Assembly (NCBI GenBank): GCA_030374765.1
Contig: JARGXX010000013.1
Span: 1,302,001 to 1,366,000, forward strand
Direction: 5' to 3'
DNA length: 64,000 bases
DNA from: Agarophyton chilense
Lineage: Eukaryota > Rhodophyta > Florideophyceae > Gracilariales > Gracilariaceae
Both the position numbers and the translations under genes were made by a program. Of this stretch, positions 1-10,201 are shown in pieces; positions within the stretch are counted from its first letter, which is position 1, and every line of letters starts with the position of its first letter. The notes below the pieces were generated by a model. That model searched no databases, had not been told where the DNA came from, and saw only the letters and a program-made list of their open reading frames with translations.

Positions 1-1342
1 TTGGACCCCTTCCCATTCGAATATCTACTCTCCCCTTTCTGTCCTCTCTGTCATGTCTGACCACGTCACCAAGTGTGTTGAGCTTCAAAGGCGGTGTCCC
101 AATGGAATTATCGTGCTCATAATAAATCGTGGCTTGTCTGGTACGAGCTTGTGAGAGCTGCCCAGGAGGCCCTTCGGTCTTCGCATTTTTGAGTTCATAA
201 ATTGTAGAAAAGAACAGTTTTCCACTCTTGGGGAAGTCTGTGTAGTAGTAATTCCCGCTCATGGGAGATCCATTTTCCACTGGACACCCCCCCGCAACAG
301 CTTGGCCGACAAAGCCAGCACCTACGTTTCCATTGTGGCCGACCTGTGCAGCGGGATATGTGTATCCATACCCTGCATCATGACGAGGAAGCTGGGAAAT
401 ACCTGATACAAGTCCGCCACCACTCTTGTGAACGAATGTTCCTTCACGAAATGACCATCCATAGTTTCCACCCGCTTTGACCACATTAATTTCTTCGATA
501 TTATCTCGACCTGCGTCGGCTACGTATAGAGTACCGTTCCTTCCAAAGCAAATATTGTGTGGGTTCCGGAATCCTAACGCATAGACTTCGTTAATCATTC
601 CAGGGTTCTTAATAAACGGGTTATCCGGCGGGACAGTAAACGGAAATTTGCCCTGTCGAAGCGGATTAATCCGTAGTATCTTCCCAAGAGCGTCTTTTGC
701 CTGGCCCCCGCCAGCTGTTGCAGACTGGACAGACCCATCGCCGTGAGAAATGTATAAATAATTCCCGAAGAACGCAATTTGCTTGATGGGGTGGTCAAAC
801 TTCGGCATTCCAACACGGAATACATTTCGATAGGTGGATGCATCCGGAATACCAGTATTGAAGTTGTGAACAAACTCCAAGAGAACACTATCTGCGTTTG
901 TGTGATAAGGAGTGTCCGATAAATAATAGAATCTGGACGGATTCTTTGGCCTCGATTCCATGGCCGCAATGTACACCCTTCCATTTTGATAGAAGTTGGG
1001 GTGAAACGCTATACTTCTTACACCACCATGCATTTTGTTGTACATGTTTAAGGTCCTATCTGTACTGCTTGAGATTGCGTAAGCCACATCGAGATAAAGC
1101 GAAACGTATCCTTGCGGATTGACTTTGTACACGGCATGAAGCGTGCACACATAAATGTTATTTCCATGCGGAACAATGCAGACAATTTGGGCTGGATCAT
1201 TTCCAAAGTTAGGCAGTTTTGCAAATTTCCTGGTGTGAACATTGAGTCCGCCGTGGATAATGGGTGTGGAAACAGGATTGGCAGCCCGGGAAATTCCTAT
1301 GAAGAGAGCTATGAAAAAAATGGAACCACCAGCGCGAACCAT
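1..1342 (-). CDS. Secreted glucose/sorbosone dehydrogenase-like protein (PQQ sugar dehydrogenase fold), 3' part outside window
   Basis: The minus strand is open for 447 codons from an ATG at 1342 to the left window edge, so the C-terminus is missing. The first ~24 residues form a signal peptide (hydrophobic run GGSIFFIALFIGISRA), which is why this start was chosen although the frame stays open further upstream. Family marks of the GSDH beta-propeller follow: GGVRSIAFHPNF (~res 75), YISHGDGS (~160), the signature YALGFRNPHN (~215), YVADAGRDNIEEIN (~235) and GGNYGW (~255). These proteins oxidise sugars or polyols outside the cell, often with PQQ and calcium; HHIP-like animal relatives are non-catalytic, so activity is not assured. 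The gene diverges from the dehalogenase pseudogene at 3167. An A/T-rich TTTAAATA lies about 110 bp upstream. No frameshift or stop was seen. Confidence 0.9.
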   Translation of the reverse strand, partial: MVRAGGSIFFIALFIGISRAANPVSTPIIHGGLNVHTRKFAKLPNFGNDPAQIVCIVPHGNNIYVCTLHAVYKVNPQGYVSLYLDVAYAISSSTDRTLNMYNKMHGGVRSIAFHPNFYQNGRVYIAAMESRPKNPSRFYYLSDTPYHTNADSVLLEFVHNFNTGIPDASTYRNVFRVGMPKFDHPIKQIAFFGNYLYISHGDGSVQSATAGGGQAKDALGKILRINPLRQGKFPFTVPPDNPFIKNPGMINEVYALGFRNPHNICFGRNGTLYVADAGRDNIEEINVVKAGGNYGWSFREGTFVHKSGGGLVSGISQLPRHDAGYGYTYPAAQVGHNGNVGAGFVGQAVAGGCPVENGSPMSGNYYYTDFPKSGKLFFSTIYELKNAKTEGPPGQLSQARTRQATIYYEHDNSIGTPPLKLNTLGDVVRHDREDRKGRVDIRMGRGP

Positions 1343-3166
1343 ATTCGGAAAAGGTAGGCGAGAAGCAAATGATGAATAACTGATTTTATTTCCACGAAAG
1401 AAAGCTTCCTGTGCGTCACATCCAAGCGTGAGGGTAGAGAGCTCGAGTCGCTGGTATTTAAATGCCTTCCCCTTTCATGACTTGAGGGTATTGCTCTTTG
1501 TAAAACACGTCGCGATATCATAACATTCCCTTTTTTCTGAGGTCACTCAAAGCCCCAATTGGACACAAATGATTCTGTTTTTGATAGAGTGACAGCGACT
1601 CGCCAGACAAAAGGAAGGATAACGGACCCGGCGAGATTGTAATATGACATAAATCGCTGCACTAACGCCACATATGCGCGGAGGTCAAGAGGAGAGAATA
1701 CTCAGTCAGGTGGTGACTGAGAATAAGTCGTACAGGAAGCAGTCCCAACGCCGTGCAGCGGTACATGAACAGCGGACACACGTGACGAAGACTTGAATCG
1801 GTCAGACAGAAAAGTGAGTGAATAGTCTCGCAAGGTAAGGAATGGCGGATAACGCATGTTTCGGCCGCAGGTGAAAAAACGTTTAGTAGAGAAAACATCA
1901 TCCATCGGGGAGATTCTAATAAGTTAAAATTTTGTCACGTGAGAGAAGTGGATAGAAGTTGTTGCCAAGAAGTCACAGGACAGAGAAGCAGCTGAAGAAA
2001 ACATTGGTGGAACGTTTCTGTATGCCATCGCTTATTCTGTGAGAGGTCATAAATAGTAGTGATTCTGCGAGCAATAAATGGCCGTAAAGTATGGGTGGTT
2101 TGACGCCGATCACCGCGATGGGTGTGTGTTGTACGACCGTGCTTTGCGGAACTGATGCAACCGCGAGACGGTGGCGAAGTTGTGTGTCGTGAGGGACAAG
2201 CGCGAAGGCTTGGTAGCAGAGTATGTTCAGGAACGTGAACACACTGTAACTGTGAAGCAGAGTGGTCACATGATGCACTGCGTTGGCCGCTTGGCCGTCA
2301 CCTTCATCGATGTTTACAGTTTGAGATTAGGTTCACCACGTGTGCTCGTAGTGCACGTGGGAAAACATCACTCGTTCGAGCTTCGCTATCGAAACCTGAT
2401 CACCCTTCCAATTCGAAGTACCCTTCGTAGATTGCTAACCGTTGTGTCTTCAGGTTAACCGTATTATACGACAGACAAAGGTGGAGCTTTCACTGGGTGG
2501 ATCCACGAGCTTACAGATAAAGAACGAGAAAAATGTGGCTCGCCTCACTGTTCGCAAGGTAGTGAGTTATGTGAAAGCTTCTCGAGGTCGCGCCATTGAA
2601 CTGTTTCGATTTGTGGGCACGAAATATTCTCAGACGATGTATTATATGTCTCAGATATATCCACAAGTTGCTGATATCGGGGACAAGACTGCAAATTATT
2701 GCAAATTATAGGCCGTAACCAAAGGTGAGGGACTCAATTTGTCGTCGTGTGACAAGATAACGCACGAGGATTGTGGATTTAACGCCTTATCGAACGCTGA
2801 TTGGTCATTGAATACCATGTTGACATACAGTATAGCAAAATTCAACATGAGAGTTTTGCCATATCACTAGCATTAATATATTTCGTCATACATACTGTAC
2901 TGTGAACTATTTTCTTTTTAGGTTTCTGCTCTCTGATATGGCGAGACTCGTGTATGACATTTTGCAAATCTCTCGGTGACATACGTCCCACAAAAACTTG
3001 ATTATTGTCTTGTTTCAGATAGGCTTTAGATTGACTGAACGTGTATGTCACGGGTCACAGTATCGTGCGCTTTCTACAGTAGACAGGTGCGCAATGTGAC
3101 AGGGAATCATTCAATAAAAAGTCCTTGCAACGCCTGAGCCGCACGTCAGCATCACAGAGTCTGCTA
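1343..3166. other. Intergenic region between divergent genes, nothing recognised
   Basis: About 1.8 kb between the sugar dehydrogenase (-) and the broken dehalogenase (+). Short reading frames occur on both strands but none shows a recognisable motif. It should hold both promoters. A small inverted CACGTG pair sits near 2336-2360. Confidence 0.5.
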
Positions 3167-3472
3167 ATGTCTGGACCCTGTGTTCATCTGCTATTGCTAT
3201 ATCTTTTCTTGATCGCAATAGCGGCCTCAAGCACTGCAAATGAGATCCGTATTGCACCAAATGGTGTTCCTTTCGTTCGTACACCGCCATGGGGCTTTCG
3301 AAACATCCCCGATTTCCCAACTACCACGCGAAACGTGATGGTGTCCGGCCTTCGCATGGCATACACCGACGCAGGTTATGCCACGTACGGAACTATTCTT
3401 TCGCTACATGGTGAACCAGACTGGGCATTTTTGTATCGCTTCATGATACATATTCTGGTTCGCAGTGGATAT
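3167..3472 (+). pseudogene. Haloalkane dehalogenase-like alpha/beta-hydrolase, N-terminal part (gene interrupted)
   Basis: The ATG at 3167 begins a signal peptide (HLLLLYLFLIAIAASSTA), followed by the haloalkane dehalogenase N-terminus: VRTPPWGFRNIPDFP, then GLRMAYTDAG and LHGEPDWAFLYR. The last is the oxyanion/halide-binding segment, normally HGEPTWSYLYR. The homology stops at ...VRSGY (3472). The next base starts an inserted element, and the frame runs into a stop at 3488-3490. The gene resumes at 9473 with LVIAPDFIGFGRSDKP, exactly where the protein family continues. The five bases GATAT (3468-3472) recur at 9468-9472. The enzymes cleave carbon-halogen bonds hydrolytically; a secreted or ER form is unusual and is inferred only from the leader. 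Confidence 0.85.
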
Positions 3473-3638
3473 TGTAGGCGCCATCTTTAGGTGTAACGCT
3501 GTGGGCTTGACGTTACAGTAAACCTCGGCGTAATAAAGCCTTTTCCTATAAATATTTTGAAATAATCTTCTTAATCTCTTTAAACTTCTTAAACCAACGC
3601 AACCAAAGACTTATGTCAATAGTCACTAGGGTTCAAAC

Positions 3639-3886
3639 TAAGTATTGAGCAGTATTCGGGTACTAGGTGGTATCTGAGACAGGCTAAGGTATGCGAGGTA
3701 GCTGCCGTGCATTAGTCAGATGACCTTGAGGTGCAGCACCTTGTGTTTATATGATCTCTTAGACAGCCAAGATGTATGTACAATACAAGTAATGAAATTA
3801 CTAAGCTAAGCGGGTGCAAGTAATATCAGTGCTCTCGTGCATAATGGTTCTCTCGTGCATCTGTTTTTATTCTGTCGACATACGTA
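3639..3886 (-). repeat. Copia1 3' LTR
   Basis: Second copy of the 248-bp terminal repeat. It is preceded, in minus-strand sense, by a 13-nt polypurine tract and followed by the target duplication CAAAC at 3634-3638. Confidence 0.8.
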
Positions 3887-3899
3887 TTCCCCCTTTTTT
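3887..3899 (-). promoter_or_regulatory. Copia1 polypurine tract
   Basis: The minus strand reads AAAAAAGGGGGAA immediately before the 3' LTR start TACGTA. A purine tract abutting the LTR primes plus-strand DNA synthesis in LTR elements and fixes the LTR boundary here. Confidence 0.75.
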
Positions 3900-4065
3900 G
3901 GTTACCCAAAACTCTTCTGTGAACTTTTGGTTTCAGATACGCTACCGAAGTCTGTGTTCAGTCTTCCTGTGTAGAGTGTCAATTGTAAGGCATCAGTCAG
4001 GCAGCTGTCTTTCTTCGTCAGCGGGTCGGCGAGGTTGACTGATCCAGGTATCCATGATATGGACT

Positions 4066-6972
4066 CTACGATCCGGTTTCAAATTCAAACCTTATGCTAC
4101 TCACATCTCCTCTTATCGACTTGTCGACCGAATTCTTTTGGGTTGACATAGTTGTGAATAAATCTTTTAAATCAACTAATATTCTCAACTTGATATCAGC
4201 ATCTAGCAGTTCTTTGTACGCCTTCTTGATAGTTTTTCCTTCAACTATTCCTTTTCCAGCAGCGAATATTTCCGCGGCCTGTACACTTTTTACTGGTCTC
4301 TTTGCCCTATGCGACATCCATGAAATGACATGGTAAATCGAATCTTTGTTCATCTTTCCAATCAATATTCCAGTTAGTATTCCCAATTGTCCAATGTCGT
4401 CTATACGCGACGCATCTGAGAACACTAATATACTCAGCTCGTATTCTGCATCATACATAGGTCTGGGGTAGGCAATCGTGTTGCCTAGCTTCTTGAGCTT
4501 TCTGACAGTATTGATCTGTTCAATTATGTGTGACACTCTTATATCAGGTGCCTTTTGCTGTAGGTAGCTGCTGTAAAAGGAGCAAAGCGGTGATGCAACC
4601 GTTCCTATCCAGCTTAGCGAACTATTCACAGACGCGAACGCGCTTTTCTCAATTTGATTCAACATATCATCATATTCTTTCCGTCTTGGCCTTTATATAG
4701 GATATTTCATCACACCTTCTATTTTATCGTCAGCATTCGTCTCTATAGTCATATCACTGTTCTGAATGGTATTTATGCCGAAGAACCTGAGCTTTCCAGG
4801 GCCATTGTTGACAACTCCAAACTTGAACTTGTCATTAAATGATTCAATGAAATTTTGTGCTCTGTTGCAATCTCCAGCTATCTTCAGGTCATCAATTATT
4901 TTCGCGACAATTAATACCAACTTTCCTTTGTCATTTTTATAAAACAGTTGAGGTATATGTGCTGATTGCACTAATCCAATATTCTTCATTACTGTGTCAG
5001 ATGCATCTTGCCATTTGGCGTTTGCATTGACTAGCCCATATGCAGCAGCGAGGAGCAGCCAAGCGTGGGTGGCTTTCATGGTGCTTTCTTTGGGCGGTCT
5101 GACGTAAAACTCTCTTTGGGTTTGCCCTGTCTGTAGGAAGGCAGCAGTATCATCTGCCTTATGTAGAGTCCAGCCTTTTAGGGACACAATGCTTTCCAAT
5201 ATTCTTAAGCCTGTTGGAGGACATGTCGAACGGTCTTTGCTTAAGACATCTTTTAAGTTGTCCTCATTCCCGTGAGGAGCGATCTGAGCTTTCAGTTTAA
5301 GCGACCCATCGTCATTGTGCTTGACTTTATACAGCCTATGACTGCTGATGATGTTAGCTCCGGGTGGTACATGCCTTCGGAGCACTGGTTTGGCCGTTTT
5401 GAGGAAGCTCTCTTCTTCCATGACGTATGCGTTATGCACAGGGTACTGATCAAAACCTTGTGATTGGTGTTGCAGGAATGGTTTATTCCCGAAATGATCA
5501 AGCATTTGTTTCAACACGGTTGCTTCTAGACTTTCAACTTGAAGTGGTTTAGCGAGCTTGCTTGAGCTGGCGGGTAGACTGTCCGTATGATTCCACACCT
5601 CCTTCGACATATCCAAAACCTCAGTGTCTCCATCGTCATAATTAATATTGACGTGTCCGTTTTCGGCTTCACTGTGTACGACACCAGGATAGAAGGTGTC
5701 GTCTAATGGCCAATAAATTTCGACGCGATCTCCAATATCGGCGGCATTGCCGTGTTCGGCATCAACAAAGACTGACTCAGAGTCATCATAAGTGTCAGTA
5801 GTTGTCTGCGTATCAGGTGGCAGCAAGTCGTCAGTGCCATTTGAGATGTCAATGGTGTCAAGACCATTTTGCACTATCTTGGCCAGGCTCTTAGCTTCGA
5901 GTGACATTCTTCTGTCTTCAAAAGCAGCTTTCATCGTTCTGCCATTGACTCCAGGTACAGTGACAGTTCTCGCAGAATTGTCAACACTGATCACAGTTTT
6001 AGGCATAGTCCATCGTCCACGCTTGTCCGTGTCTTTTTTGACGAATACTTCGACTGAATTGCCAGGATGAAATAGCTCATCATGGATAGCCTTCGAGTGC
6101 AATATGCGATTGAGTTTGCGCCTCGCAATGAATGCATCTTGTGCTGCAATGACATCATCGGGGATTACATTGTTATGTGGCCCGTTAGTGACAGGTTTGG
6201 TAAAACCTTTTGCCATCTCAAACGCTGACATCTTGTCATTACCATAGAGATCGTTCGAGATCGTTACTGCACTGTAGGCCGCTCGAATGGGATTGAAGTT
6301 GTCGTTGGCAGCTGCCTTGAGCCTGATGAAAATACTTCGAATGATTGTGTGTTTAGACTCAATTGAGTTCTTTGCATGTCTTCTGGGTGGAACTGCATGC
6401 ATTGGTATGTCAAGCGATGAGCAATAATCGCGAAAAGCACCAACTAGAAATGCCTTGTCCCCTCTAACTGCCTGAGGATACCAGAACTGAGCTATCCAGC
6501 TCGCCTCAAATCCGGTGACGGCATCATCAAGAGCCGTAGTTTGCACCACCGCTGCCGTAGAGTATCTGGATACCATATCCATGCTGTGTAGGATGCACAG
6601 TTGATCAAGAAACAAGTGATCAATGCAAACAACCTCATTGAAGGTTTGCAACAGCGTACTTATGGAGACTTTTCTGGTTGGCGGGGGAACGGCCGTGGAT
6701 CGACATGCATTACAGTTTGCAACGACATCTGCCAGGTACATCGCAACTGATCTGTTCCAGAGCCTGTTTCTCTGAAGTAGCAGCTTGAAATCTGAATAAC
6801 AAGCATGTCCACATACGTGCTTGTGAACTTTGTCGACGATTGCTTTGACACCGGACCAGGGTGACTTGTCCAACGTCACAGCCGATAAGCAGTGGAGTGT
6901 CGAGCCGATGTACTTTTCATTCGACATGAACTTCTCGGCAGGAATGAAACTTAGAAAACCAATATCTATGAT
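4066..6972 (-). pseudogene. pol: Copia1 pol: integrase, Tudor-like module, reverse transcriptase, RNase H
   Basis: In frame with gag. The integrase has an N-terminal H/C zinc segment (HKHVCGHACY ... NCNAC), the first Asp at CIDHLFLDQL, the second at VRGDKAFL, and Glu in NSIESKH. About 120 residues beyond the integrase core lies a ~50-residue segment with GDRVEIYWPLDDTFYPGVV and INYDDGDTEVLDM, which has the Tudor/agenet beta-barrel pattern. Reverse transcriptase follows (LHKADDTAAFLQTG, AYGLVNANAKW, active site KIIDDLKIAG with I-I-D-D where copia usually has Y-V-D-D). RNase H has the acidic VFSDAS and ends at 4066. One TAA lies at 4693-4695, inside the RT/RNase H region. Confidence 0.85.
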
Positions 6973-8340
6973 CTAGATAGAGTCACTTTCTCCGTAGGCC
7001 TGGAAGCAGAGAGCATTTTGGCCTATGTGGACAATGTTTGAGCGACGCGTTACATTCCTCCCGATCACCCACTGCGAGGAGCCTTCAAGGACTAGGTGGG
7101 TGATCTCCACAAGGTTACCATTGTCAGACTCTACCTTTAACACGATAGATCCTCGAATTCCACGGGATGGACTGGCATGAGCGCCGGTGCCATATTTCCA
7201 TCTGCTGTGGCCAGCCAACACTGCCGGAATCGGGTCCAGGGTTGTGTTGGAGAGTAATCCAAGCTCATCCGAGAGCAACTGTAGCTCTACTGTCCCAATT
7301 GCAGAATATGGAGCGCCGTCGTCTACTAGCGGACCAGGGCGTTCGGGGATCGAAGCGGTGGAGACATGTCCGGTTGATCCTACCAAGGTCGCGGAGTTGA
7401 ATGATACGGTCTTCTTGTTGCGTTCGGGCTTACTTCCGGTGCCATTTCCGTTTTGAGAAGATTGATGCGATGACGTGACAGGCGCATCGACGCAACGTAC
7501 GTGCGATGGCAGTGAGCCGTCGGCATTGTGATTGTGTTTCCAATGGCCGAATTTGCCACACAAGTCACAGGGGTACTTGAGGGTAGGGGAGACTTTTTTT
7601 TCTCGGCGATCAGAGCGAAGATGGTTGCGAGGCGGAACGTTTGCAGCACTTGCAGCCAGGGGTTGCAGTTTCGGCGATTCAATCGCTGAAGTTGTGTGAA
7701 CATTGTCACACTGCCCAAGGACACTTGCGATCTTCTCGTGTTTTACAGTGTTCAAATAGTCAGTCGTGGTTGCGTCGTTTCCAAGGGTGCCGTCGGTGGA
7801 TGCAGCAGCCAACACGGAGACTCGTTGTCCGTTCTCAACCCCAGAATTGGCCAACAGCATGAACGCTGTAAGTGCCTCTGGCACCTGGGCAGTGCCTGAC
7901 TGGGAGTTGAACTTCGTGGCCTGGGCATCGAATCGGTGTTCAAAATTACGAAAAGACTCGTTACTGGCACGTTTGACCTGAAGCAGTGACAGAAAGTTTG
8001 AATAAACTTCACTTACGACAGAGAGTGAGTCCCATTTGAAAATGGCTTTCACTATGCAGTCAACGCCAGAGTCCGAGGCGATGACGTCATCTTAGATGGT
8101 CGAGCATAAGTCCCGTGCACGTCCGTAGAGCTGCGATTTAAGCATGATGCCACGGAGAGACTGAGCGATCTTATTTGAGTTGTTGTCTGGAAGCTTGTCG
8201 TGAAACGAAGCCCACAGGGACACGGATTTACTATAGTCTTCTTGGTTGCCCTTCCCGTCAGTCCACGGGACGTTCTTGAGATCCCATGAGAAGCGCGGGC
8301 GCGAGGGCGTGTTCGACGAAGAAGTGGGTCCTGGGCCCAT
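6973..8340 (-). pseudogene. gag: Copia1 gag and protease region
   Basis: The frame begins with ATG at 8340, only three bases inside the 5' LTR. After ~82 codons a TAA (8092-8094) interrupts it, and the same frame then continues for another ~370 codons. A CCHC zinc knuckle, CDLCGKFGHWKHNH (CX2CX4HX4H variant), is seen around 7530-7572. It is followed by the protease core LVDDGAPYSAIG (7315-7350; the usual copia form is LDSGA) and a later IGRNV flap-like segment. The frame ends with TAG at 6973-6975, after which pol follows in the same frame. Gag packages element RNA; protease matures the polyprotein. Confidence 0.8.
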
Positions 8341-8343
8341 GAC

Positions 8344-8591
8344 TAAGTATTGAGCAGTATTCGGGTACTAGGTGGTATCTGAGGCAGGCTAAGGTATGCG
8401 AGGTAGCTGCCGTGCATTAGTCAGATGACCTTGAGGTGCAGCACCTTGTGTTTATATGCTCTCTTAGACAGCCAAGATGTATGTACAATACAAGTAATAA
8501 AATTAATAAGCTAAGCGGGTGCAAGTAATATCAGTGCTCTCGTACATAATGGTTCTCTCGTGCATCTCTTTGTATTCTGTCGACATACGTA
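8344..8591 (-). repeat. Copia1 5' LTR
   Basis: 248-bp terminal repeat, pairing with 3639-3886. Read on the minus strand it starts TACGTATGTCGACAG and ends GCTCAATACTTA. The limits are set by the adjoining polypurine tract at the other copy and by the CAAAC duplications. The termini are not the usual TG...CA; a TG...CA pair lies just inside (8351-8585). Confidence 0.8.
8451..8458 (-). promoter_or_regulatory. Candidate TATA box of Copia1 5' LTR
   Basis: The minus strand reads CATATAAA here, mid-LTR, about 110 bp upstream of the gag ATG. Position and sequence suit an LTR promoter; this is inference from sequence only. Confidence 0.45.
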
Positions 8592-9467
8592 CAAACACCC
8601 TGGCTTCCGATCAGATACTCGGGATTTGTAACGATTTCGATTTTTAAGCCTTCTCACTTTTGTGTTATCCAGAAACCGGCGTTTATAACCCCTACAAGGC
8701 TTCCAGAGGAGAGGTAATAACAAAAGTATATGTTTTCACTCTATACCCGAAGCTGGTCTTTTGCTGGAAAGGTTACGCGGCACCACTTGCGGTAGCTTCC
8801 CGTCCAGTACTAAGTCCCAAATCGCCACCAAGTCTTTACGACCGTCACAGGCTTTCCACTCTGTGGGGGCTCTCTAGACAGACCCAGTACCGTTGGTACA
8901 CACAGACCGTCTCCCATCCACGCCGAGGGCGCTTCAAACGGTGCAGTGGGCTTACAGGGGGTGCTCCCCCCAACGGCGTCTGACGCCTAACTGAGCCCTG
9001 TACTGCGGCAAACGCCTCACAGATTTTGTAATGTATGGGGTTGCTCTTCCAGTGGCAGTCGCCTCACTGAACCCCAGGCGGCAAACGCCTCACCTTTTGA
9101 TAAAGTTGAAAGGCTCGAAGCCAAAGGAAAATAATGTTTTTGGGTGTCAATTCTTGGTTGAAGTCGTCCGAGAGAGAACTCAGAGACATCAGAGTCCTTT
9201 TCTAGAGATCTAGAACCTCCAAAACGGACCTGAAACGCATTTCTACTCAATAGTTACTACTTTGTGCTTCTAGGTTACTCTAATCGCTGCTACCGGCGTT
9301 TAAAGCAGCATACTAACCAAAAAAATTATAACAACTATATTATTTTTCCTAATGCCCCATTATGGCTTTCGACGCCAGCGGTGAAATGCAAAGTGCAGGT
9401 ATTGCTGGCACTTCGCAAACGTGTGTTCCAGCAATGCTGGAACACTGTACGCCTTACGGTACCCACA
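8592..9467. other. Right part of the outer TG...CA element, non-coding
   Basis: 876 bp between Copia1 and the resumed dehalogenase, starting with the copia target duplication. No coding motif is seen. It has GC-rich blocks with a repeated GGCAAACGCCTCAC and a terminal hairpin. Confidence 0.5.
9423..9445. repeat. Perfect 11-bp inverted repeat with 1-nt loop
   Basis: GTGTTCCAGCA and its exact complement are separated by a single A, 22 bp from the right end of the outer element. It could fold as a cruciform or an RNA hairpin. Confidence 0.8.
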
Positions 9468-9472
9468 GATAT

Positions 9473-10201
9473 CTTGTAATTGCTCCAGATTTTATTGGGT
9501 TTGGGCGTTCGGATAAACCCGTCAATCGTTCTGCTTACAGTTATAATTCGCATGTGGGATGCGTAAAAGAGTTTCTACAAGTTGTCAATGTGCATCAGTT
9601 GAATGCCTTCTAGCAGGACTGGGGTGGACTGATTGGTTTAACAATTGCAGCAGAGGATCCGTCCAGATTTGATCGGCTAGTTTTGGCAAACACAGTTCTA
9701 CCAAACGGTGGTGGTATTTCAAATTTTGAGGCTTGGTGAAGGCAATCTCAAGTCTTGAATCCATTTGATTTTGGAGATATTATTCAAAGCTTTACTGCTC
9801 GGAATCTTAGCAAGGATGAAATCTCGGCTTACAATGCGCCATTTCTGAGCGAGCTCTACCTATCGGGCGCTCGAGAATTTCCTCTAATTGTTCCACTTAC
9901 TCCGAATGACGTGGGTGTACAGCGCTTCCGCCGTGTTCGGGAAAAGCTGAAGTTTTGGAAACGTCCTGTTTGGCTCCAGTGGGGGGGAGGTGATCCAATT
10001 CTGACAAAGCGATTCTTCGATGACCTGAGAAAGTTGATACCTGGAACCAAGGAACAGCCGCACACAATATACCCAGGAGCAAATCATTTCATTCAGGATG
10101 ACGATGGTGCATATTTGGCAGATCCCATGGTTCGATGGCTGGCAATAACGTCGCAACCGCAGCTATGTGCAATATATCGCACTTCATCTGCGCCTCAATA
10201 G
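9473..10201 (+). pseudogene. Haloalkane dehalogenase-like alpha/beta-hydrolase, C-terminal part
   Basis: Continuation of the gene begun at 3167. It shows APDFIGFGRSDKP, the nucleophile-elbow segment QDWGGLIGL (Asp of QDWGG), [11 protein letters not shown], a cap domain, and the catalytic His segment GANHFIQDDDG near the end. Two further lesions lie in this half: a TAG directly before QDWGG (9611-9613) and a TGA after FEAW (9737-9739). The gene is therefore dead even without the insertion. The frame ends with TAG at 10199-10201. Together the halves give about 345 codons, the family's normal size plus a leader. Confidence 0.85.

Larger units (their letters stand above)
3639..8591 (-). mobile_element. 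Copia1: complete Ty1/copia retrotransposon with Tudor-like domain
   Basis: Two 248-bp direct repeats (3639-3886 and 8344-8591, seven differences by eye) flank a minus-strand gag-pol frame in copia order: gag, protease, integrase, reverse transcriptase, RNase H. A purine-rich tract (minus-strand AAAAAAGGGGGAA) abuts the 3' LTR. The 5-bp sequence CAAAC occurs directly outside both ends (3634-3638, 8592-8596) as target duplication. Gag-pol is one frame of about 1,425 codons from ATG 8340 with only three in-frame stops (at 8092, 6973, 4693), so the copy is fairly young. It sits inside the element 3473-9467. Confidence 0.88.
3473..9467. mobile_element. TG...CA element (probable solo LTR, ~1.04 kb) inserted in the dehalogenase gene and itself split by a copia element
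   Basis: The sequence inserted in the hydrolase starts TGTAGGCGCC and ends GGTACCCACA. It is bordered by the direct repeat GATAT (3468-3472 and 9468-9472). TG...CA ends with a 5-bp target duplication are typical of LTR retrotransposons. Removing the nested copia element leaves about 166 + 871 bp with no coding motif, which fits a solo LTR. The right part has an imperfect direct repeat of GGCAAACGCCTCAC (~9005 and ~9083) and a perfect hairpin near its end (9423-9445). Strand cannot be set. A non-autonomous element is the alternative. Confidence 0.65.

Noticed and set aside
595-984. 129-codon minus-strand frame
   Set aside because: It overlaps the sugar dehydrogenase in another frame on the same strand and has no motif; a shadow frame.
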